Positions 54,990 through 63,667 of a stretch of DNA of 64,000 bases are shown here, in pieces. The DNA lies in NCBI RefSeq assembly GCF_009857745.1, contig NZ_WWEN01000004.1, positions 1-64,000 of the forward strand. The letters run 5' to 3'. Below the pieces are notes generated by a model. The model was given only the letters and a program-made list of their open reading frames with translations, ran no database searches and was not told the origin of the DNA. The DNA comes from Thalassovita mangrovi. GTDB lineage: Bacteria; Pseudomonadota; Alphaproteobacteria; Rhodobacterales; Rhodobacteraceae. The position numbers and the translations under genes were made by a program. Each line of letters opens with the position of its first letter. Position 1 is the stretch's first letter.

Positions 54990-56171
54990 TCAGTAGGTGA
55001 CCTTCAGCGCTTCGAGGCCGTGGAAATGATAGACGTCGCCGTAGCGCGGCACCTCTGCCAGGGCGAGGCCGGGCAGGCGGTCGAACAGCGCGGGCAGGGC
55101 GATCTTCAGCTCCAGCCGCGCCAGCGGTGCGCCGACGCAGAAATGCAGGCCGCCGCCGAAGGCGGCATTGGTGACGATGGCGCGGGACGGGTCGAACCGG
55201 TCCGGATCGGGCCAGACGGCAGGGTCGCGGTTCGCCGCCCCCAGCAGCAGCGCCACCTGATCGCCGCGCCGGAAGGTGTGGCCGGAAACCTCGATCTCCT
55301 CATAGGCATAGCGGGTGAACATGTGCAAAGGCGGATCGAAGCGCAGGCATTCCTCGACCGTCTGGTCGATCTTGTCGGGGGCCAGGAACGCCCGCTCCAT
55401 GCCGGTTTCCAGCAGCGTCTTCACCGCGTTACCGATGGAATGCACCGTCGCTTCGTGGCCGGCGTTCAACAGCAGGATACAGGTGGTGATCAATTCGTCG
55501 GTGGAAAGTTTCTCGCCATCCTCCTCGGCCGCGATCAGTTGGCTGATCAGGTCGTCGGCCGGGCTTTGCCGCCGCGTGTCGATATAGCCGGTGATGAAAT
55601 CGCGGAACTCAAGGCTGGCCTGCATGGCGGCGTCTTCGATTTCCCGCGTGCGCCGCGCTTGGTACATCGCCACCATCGCGTTGGACCAGCGCAGCAATTG
55701 ATCGGCCATATCCTCGGGCACGCCAAGCAGGCGGCAGATCACGATCACCGGCACCCGCGTGGCATAGGCGGGCAACAGATCGCAGCCACCCTCGGGCAGG
55801 TCGTCGATCAGCCGGTGACACAGGTCCTCGATCTCGGGCGCCAGCGCCGCGATCCGGCGCGAGGTGAAGGCGCGCAGCACCAGCGAGCGCAACCTTGTGT
55901 GGCGCGGCGGTTCCAGTTCCAGCATCGAATGCGCCTCGATATCGTAGAACGGGCGCAGCCGGTCGGGGATCGCAGGCGCAAATTCCGGCGGGCATTCGCG
56001 GCCCATCCGGCGGTCCTTGAAAAGCGCCATCACCAGATCATGCGACACCGCGCAGGGCATCCGGTACTCACGCCAGTACACCAACCCGCCCGAGGCGCGG
56101 GCGCGGTCGTAGAACGGGTAGGGGTTCTGGACGAATTCGGGATCGGTGGGCGATTGGGAAAATTCCTGCAT
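54990..56171 (-). CDS. Cytochrome P450
   Basis: A 393-residue soluble bacterial P450. The heme-binding loop is FGGGLHFCVGAPLAR (Cys ligand near residue 340). The I-helix oxygen motif reads LLNAGHEATVHSIG (about 235-248). The K-helix ExxR is in EECLRF. It resembles bacterial class I P450s of the CYP107/CYP109/CYP110-like kind; the substrate cannot be inferred. No ferredoxin or ferredoxin reductase is adjacent, although fpr lies 5 kb away. Divergent from dctB with only 59 bp between. Confidence 0.93.
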   Translation of the reverse strand: MQEFSQSPTDPEFVQNPYPFYDRARASGGLVYWREYRMPCAVSHDLVMALFKDRRMGRECPPEFAPAIPDRLRPFYDIEAHSMLELEPPRHTRLRSLVLRAFTSRRIAALAPEIEDLCHRLIDDLPEGGCDLLPAYATRVPVIVICRLLGVPEDMADQLLRWSNAMVAMYQARRTREIEDAAMQASLEFRDFITGYIDTRRQSPADDLISQLIAAEEDGEKLSTDELITTCILLLNAGHEATVHSIGNAVKTLLETGMERAFLAPDKIDQTVEECLRFDPPLHMFTRYAYEEIEVSGHTFRRGDQVALLLGAANRDPAVWPDPDRFDPSRAIVTNAAFGGGLHFCVGAPLARLELKIALPALFDRLPGLALAEVPRYGDVYHFHGLEALKVTY

Positions 56172-56230
56172 GGCGCGACATTCTCCAAGCCCTCTGGTCA
56201 ATGCAAGCCCCGGGGCGCTAGGTTGACGCC

Positions 56231-57982
56231 ATGAAACCCGCGCTGCTTCGCCGCCTGATCCTTGCCGTGCTGTTCCTGCTGTCGGTGATCGCCGTCGCCG
56301 GCGGTGTGTGGCGCTATGGCTATGTGCAGGCGCTGGCGCAACTGGCGCAGCGGGGCGAGGCGGACCTGACGCTGGCCACCGACCGGCTGACCGGGCAATT
56401 GCAGCTGTATCAACAGCTTGCGGTGCTGACGGCGGATCACCCGGCGGTGGTCGCGGCGCTGAAGGGCGGCGATACGGGCGATCTGCGCGAATTGCTGCTG
56501 AATGCGGCCGACAAGACGTCGGCGCTCGACCTGTTCCTGGTCGATGCGCGGGGGCGGGTCCTGGCCTCGGCCAATGCGACCGAACCGGATGACGTGGCCG
56601 ATACCCCCTATTTCCAGCGCGCCTTGCAGGGGGCATTGGGCGAACATCACGGCATCGGGGCCAGCAGCGGCTTGCGCACCTATTATTTCGCTGCCCCCAG
56701 TTTCGGCCCCGCGGAACAGGTCGTCGGCGTCCTGGTTGTGGTGGCCAATATCGACCGGGTCGAATCCGACTGGCGCGGTGCCCGCCCGACGGTGTTCTTC
56801 ACCGATGACCGCGACGAGGTGTTCATTTCCAACCGCAGCGAATTGCTGTTCTGGCAGCAGCGCGCAGATGGCGGGCTGGCCCCGGCGGGCGGCCCCGACC
56901 CGGGGTTCGAGACCCAAAGCGTCGGCGGCTACGATTTGTGGCTGACCGACTGGTCGCCTTACGTGCCGGTGCGGGCGCTGCATTTGCAGAAGGAGCTGCC
57001 GATCATCGGCATGCGGGCAGAAGCGCTGATCGATGTCGATCCGGCGCGGCGGTTGGCGGCGTTGCAGGCGGCGGCGGTGGCGGGCGTGTTCCTGGCCTTC
57101 GGGGCCTTCCTGTTCCTGGCCACCGAACGCCGCCGCACCCTGGCCGAGGCCAATGCGCGGCTGGAAAGCCGGGTGCAGCACCGCACCCGCGAACTGTCCG
57201 AGGCCAATACCGCCCTGCGCCACGAGGTGGCCGAACGCATCGCCGCCGAAGCGGCGCTGAAGAAGGCGCAGGCCGATCTGGTGCAGGCCGGCAAGCTCAG
57301 CGCCCTGGGGCAGATGAGCGCGGGGATCAGCCACGAACTGAACCAGCCCTTGATGGCGATCCAGCAATATGCGGAAAACGGATCGGCCTTCATCGAACGC
57401 GGCAAGACGGACAAGGCGGCGGACAACCTGCGCCGGATTTCCGACATGGCGGTGCGGATGTCGCGCATCATCAAGAACCTGCGCGCCTTCGTGCGCAACG
57501 AAAGCGAACCGGTGGCGCGGGTCGACCTGGTGCAGGTGATCGATACGGCGGTGGAACTGACCGCGGCGCGGCTGAAATCCGATCAGGTGACGCTGGACTG
57601 GGACGCCGGGGGCAACGGCGGCCCGGTCTGGGCGCGCGGCGGCGAGGTGCGGCTGACGCAAGTGTTCGTCAACCTGATCAACAACGCCGCCGACGCGATG
57701 CTGGGCCAGGCCGACCGTCATATCCGCATCGCTATTGAGCGGGGCGCGAAACTGTCCGTCACGGTGCGCGATATCGGCCCCGGCATCGAAGACCCCGACA
57801 AGATGTTCGAACCCTTCTATACCACCAAGACCGTCGGGTCGTCCGAGGGCATGGGGCTGGGGCTTTCCATTTCCTACGGTCTGGTGCAGAGCTTCGGCGG
57901 CAATATCCGCGGCTCCAACACGCCCAGCGGGGCGGAGTTCACGGTGGAACTGGACCATTGGCAGGAGGACAAGGCCGCATGA
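56231..57982 (+). CDS. dctB: C4-dicarboxylate sensor histidine kinase DctB
   Basis: A 583-residue membrane sensor kinase. Transmembrane helix 1 is at about 9-26, a periplasmic double-Cache (PAS-like) domain spans about 30-275, and helix 2 at about 278-300 (AALQAAAVAGVFLAFGAFLFLAT). A coiled coil leads to the phosphorylated His in SAGISHELNQPLMAIQQYA (near 368). ATPase boxes: VNLINNAADAM (N), DIGPGIEDPDKMFEPFYTTK (G1/F) and GLGLSISYGLVQSFGG (G2). Likely senses succinate, fumarate or malate outside. It overlaps dctD by four bases (ATGA). Confidence 0.94.
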   Translation: MKPALLRRLILAVLFLLSVIAVAGGVWRYGYVQALAQLAQRGEADLTLATDRLTGQLQLYQQLAVLTADHPAVVAALKGGDTGDLRELLLNAADKTSALDLFLVDARGRVLASANATEPDDVADTPYFQRALQGALGEHHGIGASSGLRTYYFAAPSFGPAEQVVGVLVVVANIDRVESDWRGARPTVFFTDDRDEVFISNRSELLFWQQRADGGLAPAGGPDPGFETQSVGGYDLWLTDWSPYVPVRALHLQKELPIIGMRAEALIDVDPARRLAALQAAAVAGVFLAFGAFLFLATERRRTLAEANARLESRVQHRTRELSEANTALRHEVAERIAAEAALKKAQADLVQAGKLSALGQMSAGISHELNQPLMAIQQYAENGSAFIERGKTDKAADNLRRISDMAVRMSRIIKNLRAFVRNESEPVARVDLVQVIDTAVELTAARLKSDQVTLDWDAGGNGGPVWARGGEVRLTQVFVNLINNAADAMLGQADRHIRIAIERGAKLSVTVRDIGPGIEDPDKMFEPFYTTKTVGSSEGMGLGLSISYGLVQSFGGNIRGSNTPSGAEFTVELDHWQEDKAA

Positions 57983-59202
57983 TCGGGAAGGTGTTGCTGG
58001 TCGATGACGACGCGGCGGTGCGCGAGGCATTGGCCCAGACGCTGGAACTGGCCGATCTGACCCCGATCCCGGTCGGGTCCTTCATCGAGGCCAAGGATCA
58101 CATTTCCGACCGCTTTGGTGGGGTGATCTTGTCCGACATCCGGATGCCCGGGCGCGACGGGTTTCACCTGCTGGATTACACCCAGGGGGTCGATGCCGAA
58201 TTGCCGGTGGTTCTGCTGACCGGCGAAGGCGACATCCCGATGGCGGTGGAGGCGATGCGCAAGGGGGCCTTCGGCTTCCTGGAAAAGCCCTGTGCGCCGG
58301 CCGACCTTCTGGCGGTGATCGAGAGGGCGATGAAGACCCGCGCGATGGTGCTGGAAAACCGCCGGCTCAAGGCGCAGCTGGAAACCGGCGATCCGGCGGC
58401 GCGGATGCTTTACGGCCAGTCGGCGCTGTCCGAAGGCTTGCGCGACCGGGTGCGGGCGGCGGCGCGGGCAGGGACCGACGTGTTGGTGACCGGCGCGCCT
58501 GGATCGGGGATCTACAAGGTGGCCGAGGTGGTGCATCTGTGTTCGCCCTCGGACAAGGGGCCCTTCGTCAAACGCGCCGCCCCCGGGCTGGGCCGGGCCG
58601 AGATGGAGGAAATGGTCGGTGCCGCGCAGGGCGGGTCGCTGTTTCTGGACGATATCGGCGGGCTGCAGCCCGATGCGCAGATGGCGCTGATCGACGCGCT
58701 GGAAGAGGGCGGGTTCCGCCTGATCGCGGGCAGCACCCAGGACCTGTCCAGCGCGGTGGAGGAGGGGCGGCTGCAGGCCGATCTCTATTACCGGCTGGAA
58801 GTCATGGTGGTGCGCATCCCGTCGCTGTCTGAGCGGCCCGAGGACATTCCGGTGATGTTCCGCCAATACGTGGCGCAGGCGGCGGAACAATCGGGGCTTC
58901 CCGCGCCCGAGGTGACGCCCGAAGTGGTGTCGCGGCTGATGGCGCGCGACTGGCCCGGCAACGCCCGCGCGCTGATGAGCGAGGCGATGCGCTTCGTTCT
59001 GGGTCATGGCGAGACGGAAAACGGCGGCGGCGAGCTGGGGCTGGCCGAACAGCTGGCGCAGGTCGAGCGCAGCCTGCTGATCACCGCCCTGCGCCGCGCC
59101 GAGGGCCGCGCCAGCGCCGCCGCGCAAAGCCTGAAACTGCCGCGCAAGACCTTCTACGACAAGCTGGCGCGCTACGGCATCAAGCCCGAGGAATTCCGCT
59201 GA
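57979..59202 (+). CDS. dctD: C4-dicarboxylate response regulator DctD, degenerate AAA+ domain
   Basis: A 407-residue NtrC-type response regulator. The receiver (1-118) has acidic pocket VDDDAAVREAL, phosphoacceptor in ILSDIRMPGRDGF (near Asp54) and LEKPCAPADLL. The central domain (about 136-350) is shortened. Walker A reads GAPGSGIYK with no canonical Lys, the L1 GAFTGA loop is missing, and Walker B reads GSLFLDDIG where GTLFLDEIG is usual. A Fis-like helix-turn-helix ends the protein (ASAAAQSLKLPRKTFYDKLARYGIK). Loss of GAFTGA means it is not likely to activate sigma-54; R. capsulatus NtrC is a known precedent working with sigma-70. Next to dctPQM with tandem dyads upstream of dctP. Confidence 0.9.
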   Translation: MIGKVLLVDDDAAVREALAQTLELADLTPIPVGSFIEAKDHISDRFGGVILSDIRMPGRDGFHLLDYTQGVDAELPVVLLTGEGDIPMAVEAMRKGAFGFLEKPCAPADLLAVIERAMKTRAMVLENRRLKAQLETGDPAARMLYGQSALSEGLRDRVRAAARAGTDVLVTGAPGSGIYKVAEVVHLCSPSDKGPFVKRAAPGLGRAEMEEMVGAAQGGSLFLDDIGGLQPDAQMALIDALEEGGFRLIAGSTQDLSSAVEEGRLQADLYYRLEVMVVRIPSLSERPEDIPVMFRQYVAQAAEQSGLPAPEVTPEVVSRLMARDWPGNARALMSEAMRFVLGHGETENGGGELGLAEQLAQVERSLLITALRRAEGRASAAAQSLKLPRKTFYDKLARYGIKPEEFR

Positions 59203-59253
59203 GCTAGCGACCGGACCACTTTCGGGGATTCGCATCTGAACTTCGCCCGCGGC

Positions 59254-59271
59254 TGTGCGGAAATCCGCACA
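59254..59271. promoter_or_regulatory. Dyad TGTGCGG-N4-CCGCACA, site 1 (DctD operator candidate)
   Basis: A perfect 7+7 inverted repeat. A second identical-arm dyad lies 33 bp downstream, three helical turns. Rhizobial dctA is known to have tandem DctD sites. Confidence 0.65.
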
Positions 59272-59286
59272 AATGCCTCTGTCCTC

Positions 59287-59304
59287 TGTGCGGGTTCCCG
59301 CACA
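59287..59304. promoter_or_regulatory. Dyad TGTGCGG-N4-CCGCACA, site 2 (DctD operator candidate)
   Basis: The same arms as site 1 with a GTTC centre instead of AAAT. The conserved arms with variable centre point to a dimeric protein site. Confidence 0.65.
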
Positions 59305-59306
59305 AA

Positions 59307-59319
59307 GCTGCATCGCAGC
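59307..59319. promoter_or_regulatory. CTGC-N3-GCAG palindrome upstream of dctP
   Basis: GCTGCATCGCAGC, the reverse complement of the site at 143-155. PhaR-like operator candidate, 3 nt from the second dyad. Confidence 0.45.
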
Positions 59320-59492
59320 ATGTTTCGATGCATCAGGTTGTGTGGATAACGCGTTCATTTTGATCGATAATTTTATCTGTGATCAAAATATTCGGTTTTT
59401 CTTGAGACGCCTTCCCGGAATGGAAAGAGTTGCGCATGCAGCGCCGGAGGGGCGCAAGCACACGACAAATGATCTCTTGGGAGGAGACAGAC

Positions 59493-60500
59493 ATGAAAGT
59501 CCTGACCACCGCCGCCGCAGCGCTGGCGTTGAGCGTTTCCGCATCCGCCGTCATGGCCTCCGCCGGTTGCGACGATGGCGAAATCGTCATCAAGTTCAGC
59601 CATGTGACCAACACCGACAAGCACCCCAAGGGGATCGCCGCCACGATGCTGGAAAAGCGCGTGAACGAGGAAATGGACGGCAAGGCCTGCATGGAGGTCT
59701 TCCCGAACTCGACGCTGTATAATGACAACCAGGTGCTGGAAGCGATGCTGCAGGGCGACGTGCAGATGGCTGCCCCCTCGCTGTCCAAGTTCGAACAGTT
59801 CACCAAGCAGTTCCGCATCTTCGACCTGCCCTTCATGTTCAAGAACATCGACGCGGTCGATGAATTCCAGAACTCCGAAACCGGCCAGGCGATGAAGGAA
59901 TCGATGACCCGCCGCGGTCTGCTGGGCCTGGCCTTCTGGCACAACGGCATGAAGCAGATGTCGGCCAACAAGGCGCTGAATTCGCCGAGCGACGCCAACG
60001 GTCTGAAATTCCGCGTCCAGAGCTCGGACGTGCTGAAGGCGCAGATGGCGGCCCTGGGCGGCAGCCCGCAGCCGATGGCGTTCTCGGAAGTCTACGGCGC
60101 GCTGCAGACCGGTGTTGTCGACGGTCAGGAAAACACCTGGTCGAACATCTATGGTCAGAAGTTCTTCGAAGTGCAGGACGGCGTGACCGAAACCAACCAC
60201 GGCATTATCGATTACCTGGTGGTGACCTCGACCGATTTCTGGGACAGCCTGCCCGATGACGTGCGCGACCAGCTGTCCACCATCATCGACGAAGTGACCG
60301 CGGCGCGGAACTCGGAATCGACCAAGGTGAACGAAGACGCCAAGCAGGCGATCATCGCCGCCGGCGGCACCGTGCGCCAGCTGAGCCCGGAACAGCGTGA
60401 AGAATGGGTCGCCACGATGAAACCGGTCTGGGAAGAGTTCAAAGGGGACGTCGGCGAAGACAACATCGCCGCCGCACAGGCGATCAACGCCAAACACTGA
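59493..60500 (+). CDS. dctP: TRAP transporter C4-dicarboxylate-binding protein DctP
   Basis: A 335-residue periplasmic binding protein. The signal peptide is MKVLTTAAAALALSVSASAV with cleavage near residue 24. Mature segments typical of DctP: IKFSHVTNTDKHPKGIAA, GDVQMAAPSLSKFEQFTKQFRIFDLPFMF, KFRVQSSDVLKAQMAALGG, and EVYGALQTGVVDGQENTWSNIYGQKFFEVQ. The conserved Arg (in KFRVQ) binds the carboxylate and the Asn (in QENTW) helps. Likely ligands are succinate, malate or fumarate. Start ATG 59493 with GGGAGGAGACAG. A strong terminator follows before dctQ, which fits the need for excess binding protein. Confidence 0.95.
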   Translation: MKVLTTAAAALALSVSASAVMASAGCDDGEIVIKFSHVTNTDKHPKGIAATMLEKRVNEEMDGKACMEVFPNSTLYNDNQVLEAMLQGDVQMAAPSLSKFEQFTKQFRIFDLPFMFKNIDAVDEFQNSETGQAMKESMTRRGLLGLAFWHNGMKQMSANKALNSPSDANGLKFRVQSSDVLKAQMAALGGSPQPMAFSEVYGALQTGVVDGQENTWSNIYGQKFFEVQDGVTETNHGIIDYLVVTSTDFWDSLPDDVRDQLSTIIDEVTAARNSESTKVNEDAKQAIIAAGGTVRQLSPEQREEWVATMKPVWEEFKGDVGEDNIAAAQAINAKH

Positions 60501-60522
60501 GCCTGGGTAACAGGCCAACTTT

Positions 60523-60551
60523 CCCGGCCCCGATCATGGGGCCGGGTTTTT
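60523..60551 (+). terminator. Intrinsic terminator between dctP and dctQ
   Basis: CCCGGCCCC-GATCAT-GGGGCCGGG stem, then T5. It would reduce dctQM expression relative to dctP. Confidence 0.85.
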
Positions 60552-60579
60552 CACATCCACTCGGGGGACGGGGGCTTGG

Positions 60580-61269
60580 ATGTCTCATCACACTGAACCG
60601 AAATCGGCCCTGGGCCGTCTGGTCAACGAGGTCGAGGAAACCGCAATCGCGATCATCCTCGGGCTGATGACCCTTATTACCTTCATCAATGTCGTGCTGC
60701 GCTATGGCTTCAACACCGGGCTGATCTGGGGGCTGGAAATGACCTCCTTCCTGTTCGCCTGGCTGGTGCTGTTCGGCATGAGCTATGCGGTCAAGGTCAC
60801 CGCGCATCTGGGCGTGGACGCCGTCATCAACCTGTTTGATCTGCGCATCCGCCGGGTGCTGGGCGTGATCGCGGGGCTGCTGTGCATCGCCTATGCCTTC
60901 TTGCTGTTCAAGGGCGCCTGGGATTACTGGGCGAATTTCGCCAACCTGCCGCAGACCGACGGGCGCTGGTTCCCGCTGGGCTTCGAGGAAATGAAACGCT
61001 CCTCCTACCGGTCCTGGTACGAGGTGATCGACATCCCGATGCCCGACTGGCTGCGCTGGATCGAACCGATGATCAACGAGGGCGAAGCCTATGAAAAGAT
61101 CCCGCGCTTCATCCCCTACGCGATGCTGCCCTTCGGGGCCGGGCTGCTGTTGTTTCGCTTCGTGCAGGCGACCTGGCGCGTCCTGACGGGCGAATCCGAA
61201 AGCCTGATCGTCAGCCACGAAGCCGAGGACGCCGTCGAAGACGTCCGCAGCCTGAACGCCGAGGAGTAA
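60580..61269 (+). CDS. dctQ: TRAP transporter small membrane subunit DctQ
   Basis: A 229-residue inner-membrane protein with four helices (for example AIAIILGLMTLITFINVVLRY, about 21-41). The conserved opening ends VVLRYGFNTGLIWGLEMTSFLFAWLVLFGMSYAVK, and HLGVDAVINLF is the second DctQ mark. Extra loop residues (about 105-165) make it longer than minimal DctQ. It binds DctM to form the transporter core. The dctM ATG is 4 nt downstream. Confidence 0.94.
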   Translation: MSHHTEPKSALGRLVNEVEETAIAIILGLMTLITFINVVLRYGFNTGLIWGLEMTSFLFAWLVLFGMSYAVKVTAHLGVDAVINLFDLRIRRVLGVIAGLLCIAYAFLLFKGAWDYWANFANLPQTDGRWFPLGFEEMKRSSYRSWYEVIDIPMPDWLRWIEPMINEGEAYEKIPRFIPYAMLPFGAGLLLFRFVQATWRVLTGESESLIVSHEAEDAVEDVRSLNAEE

Positions 61270-61273
61270 GCAA

Positions 61274-62650
61274 ATGGAAGTCGCAATTCTCTTTGCCATG
61301 GTGATCGGGCTGATGCTGCTGGGCGTGCCGATCGCGGTGTCCCTCGGCCTGTCCTCGGTGGTGTTCCTGCTGGTGCTCAGCGACACCTCGCTGGCCTCGG
61401 TCGCGCAGAGCTTTTTCCAGGCGATGGCAGGGCATTACACGCTGCTGGCGATCCCGTTCTTCATCCTGGCCTCGTCGTTCATGTCGACCGGCGGGGTGGC
61501 GCGGCGGATCATCCGGTTTTCCATCGCGCTGGTGGGGCATTTCCCCGGCGGCCTGGCCATCGCGGGCGTGTTCGCCTGTATGCTGTTCGCCGCCCTGTCC
61601 GGGTCCAGCCCGGCCACCGTGGTCGCCATCGGGTCGATCGTGATCGCCGGGATGCGCCAGGTCGGCTATTCCAAGGATTTCGCGGCCGGTGTCATCGCCA
61701 ACGCGGGCACCCTGGGCATCCTGATCCCGCCCTCCATCGTGATGGTGGTCTATGCCAGCGCCACCGACGTGTCGGTGGGGCGGATGTTCCTGGCGGGCGT
61801 GATCCCGGGGCTGATGGCGGGCACCATGCTGATGACCACGATCTACATCATCGCGCGGCTGCGCGACCTGCCCAAGGGCGACTGGCTGGGCTGGGGCGAG
61901 GTGTTCACGGCCGGGCGCGATGCGGGCTGGGGCCTGTTCCTGATCGTGATCATCCTGGGCGGCATCTATGGCGGCATCTTCACGCCGACCGAAGCGGCGG
62001 CGGTGGCGGCGGTCTATGCCTTCCTGATCGCCTGTTTCGTCTATCGCGACATGGGCCCGCTGGCGCGCCCCGAGGGCGAACGTAACCTGTCGCTGATCGA
62101 GAAGCCGATCGCGCTGGTGACGGCGTTTTTCCACCGCGACACCCGCGATACGCTGTTCGAGGCGGGCAAGCTGACCGTGACCTTGATGTTCATCATCGCC
62201 AACGCGCTGATCCTCAAACACGTTCTGACCGACGAACAGATCCCGCAGCAGATCGCGGGGGCGATGATCTCGGCCGGTTTCGGCGCGGTGATGTTCCTGG
62301 TGATCGTCAACGTGATCCTGCTGATCGGCGGTCAGTTCATGGAACCCTCTGGCCTGATCGTGATCGTGGCGCCGCTGGTGTTCCCGATCGCCATCGAGCT
62401 CGGGATCGACCCGATCCATCTGGGCATCATCATGGTGGTGAACATGGAAATCGGCATGATCACCCCGCCGGTCGGTCTGAACCTCTTCGTCACGAGCGGA
62501 GTGGCGGGGATGCCGATGATGCGGGTGGTGCGCGCCGCGCTGCCCTTCCTGGCGGTGCTGTTCGTGTTCCTGATCATGGTGACCTATATCCCGGCGCTCA
62601 GCACCTGGTTGCCGACCACCTTCATGGGGCCGGAAATCATCACTAAGTGA
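61274..62650 (+). CDS. dctM: TRAP transporter large membrane subunit DctM
   Basis: A 458-residue ion-coupled transporter with about 12 helices. Family marks: MLLGVPIAVSLGLSS near the start, LAIPFFILASSFMSTGGVARRII, ACMLFAALSGSSPATVVAIGSIV, AGTLGILIPPSIVMVVYAS, EAAAVAAVYAF, and EIGMITPPVGLNLFVTSGVAGM. Na+-driven uptake of C4-dicarboxylates together with DctP and DctQ is the expected role. Some extra residues (about 260-305) in the cytoplasmic loop. A terminator follows. Confidence 0.95.
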   Translation: MEVAILFAMVIGLMLLGVPIAVSLGLSSVVFLLVLSDTSLASVAQSFFQAMAGHYTLLAIPFFILASSFMSTGGVARRIIRFSIALVGHFPGGLAIAGVFACMLFAALSGSSPATVVAIGSIVIAGMRQVGYSKDFAAGVIANAGTLGILIPPSIVMVVYASATDVSVGRMFLAGVIPGLMAGTMLMTTIYIIARLRDLPKGDWLGWGEVFTAGRDAGWGLFLIVIILGGIYGGIFTPTEAAAVAAVYAFLIACFVYRDMGPLARPEGERNLSLIEKPIALVTAFFHRDTRDTLFEAGKLTVTLMFIIANALILKHVLTDEQIPQQIAGAMISAGFGAVMFLVIVNVILLIGGQFMEPSGLIVIVAPLVFPIAIELGIDPIHLGIIMVVNMEIGMITPPVGLNLFVTSGVAGMPMMRVVRAALPFLAVLFVFLIMVTYIPALSTWLPTTFMGPEIITK

Positions 62651-62666
62651 TCGGTGGAAGAAACGG

Positions 62667-62696
62667 AAAACGGCGCCCTGCGGGGCGCCGTTTTTT
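62667..62696 (+). terminator. Intrinsic terminator of dctM
   Basis: AAAACGGCGCCC / GGGCGCCGTTTT stem, then T6. Confidence 0.88.
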
Positions 62697-62718
62697 CATG
62701 TCCGGGGGCAAAATTCTT

Positions 62719-62790
62719 GAAAAGAATTTTGGGCGGAAAATGGTCATTTTCCGCGCCTCCGGCGGAGGTATTTTTGCCAAGATGAAAAGG
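62719..62790 (+). repeat. Dispersed intergenic repeat family I, copy 6 (with palindrome)
   Basis: GCGGAAAATGG-TC-ATTTTCCGC palindrome, then CTCCGGCGG and AGGTATTTTTGCCAAGATG. AAATTCTT/AAGAATTT dyad just before. Same order as in copy 5, inverted. It lies between convergent dctM and tpiA. Confidence 0.7.
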
Positions 62791-62792
62791 CG

Positions 62793-63545
62793 TCAGTTGG
62801 CCGCTTCGAGCGCCTTGATGATGGGGGAGAAATCTGCCGCCTTCAGGCTGGCGCCGCCGACCAGCGCGCCGTCGACATTGGAGACGGCGAAGATGTCGGA
62901 CGCATTGTCGGGTTTCACCGAACCGCCATAGAGCAGCCGGATCGCGCTGGCCTGTTCTGTGCCGAAACGGTCCTCGAGCCGGGCGCGGATGAAATCGTGC
63001 ACCTCGGCGATCTGTTCCAGCGTCGGCACCTTGCCGGTGCCGATGGCCCAGATCGGTTCATAGGCGATGACGAGGGTGTCGCTGGTGGCCGCGTCGGGCA
63101 CCGAGGCCGCAAGCTGCGCGCCGATGATGTCGAGCGTCTGGCCTGCCTCGCGCTGGTCCAGGGATTCGCCGAGGCAGACCACCGCGATCAGCCCGGCGCG
63201 ATGCGCGGCTTCGGCCTTGGCGCGGACCATCTCGTCGCTTTCCTCATGCGCGTCGCGGCGTTCGGAATGGCCCAGGATCACCGCGCCCGCCCCGGCATCG
63301 GCCAGCATCGGTGCCGAAACGTCACCGGTATAGGCGCCGCTGTCTTCCATGTGGCAATCCTGGCCGCCGATCATCATCGGGTGGGAACCGACCCGCGCCG
63401 CCGCAGCCGCCACCAGCGTAGCGGGCGGGCAAAGCAGCAGGTCGACGGACGGGGTGGCGTGGCTGGCTGTCAGGGCGTCGATCTGGTCGAGCTCCGCGCT
63501 CAGACCGTTCATTTTCCAATTTCCCGCTGCCAGCTTGCGACGCAT
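62793..63545 (-). CDS. tpiA: Triosephosphate isomerase
   Basis: A 250-residue TIM-barrel enzyme interconverting dihydroxyacetone phosphate and glyceraldehyde 3-phosphate. The catalytic Lys is in AAGNWKMNG (residues 6-14), His in ILGHSERR (about 93) and Glu in [13 protein letters not shown] (about 162). The phosphate-gripping end reads [32 protein letters not shown]. Length is at the short end of the family. ATG 63545 has GGATGAGGAAC upstream. Confidence 0.96.
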   Translation of the reverse strand: MRRKLAAGNWKMNGLSAELDQIDALTASHATPSVDLLLCPPATLVAAAAARVGSHPMMIGGQDCHMEDSGAYTGDVSAPMLADAGAGAVILGHSERRDAHEESDEMVRAKAEAAHRAGLIAVVCLGESLDQREAGQTLDIIGAQLAASVPDAATSDTLVIAYEPIWAIGTGKVPTLEQIAEVHDFIRARLEDRFGTEQASAIRLLYGGSVKPDNASDIFAVSNVDGALVGGASLKAADFSPIIKALEAAN

Positions 63546-63667
63546 ACTTCGTTCCTCATCCTGTTATGATGTTATGATTATGGGTGATCCCGCATCATTG
63601 CCAGTTGCACCCGCAGGTCAAGGGGCGCAGGGCGCGCGAAGCGCCGCAGGGGCAATGAGGGGGAGGG

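Larger units (their letters stand above)
59203..59492 (+). promoter_or_regulatory. dctP regulatory region
   Basis: Contains two matched dyads (59254, 59287), a CTGC-N3-GCAG palindrome (59307), a DnaA-type box TGTGGATAA (59341-59349) and TTTTGATC / GATCAAAA (59358-59365/59381-59388). Downstream, TGGAAAGAG then TTGCGC near 59420 does not fit -24/-12 spacing, so no convincing sigma-54 promoter is seen. GGAGGAG lies about 9 nt before the dctP ATG. Confidence 0.55.

Noticed and set aside
57979-59202. dctD as a pseudogene
   Set aside because: No frameshift or stop; receiver and helix-turn-helix intact; ATGA coupling to dctB kept; operator-like dyads are present nearby.
59415-59435. Sigma-54 promoter upstream of dctP
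   Set aside because: TGGAAAGAG and TTGCGC are present, but the GG-N10-GC spacing does not put TTGC at -12. DctD also lacks GAFTGA.
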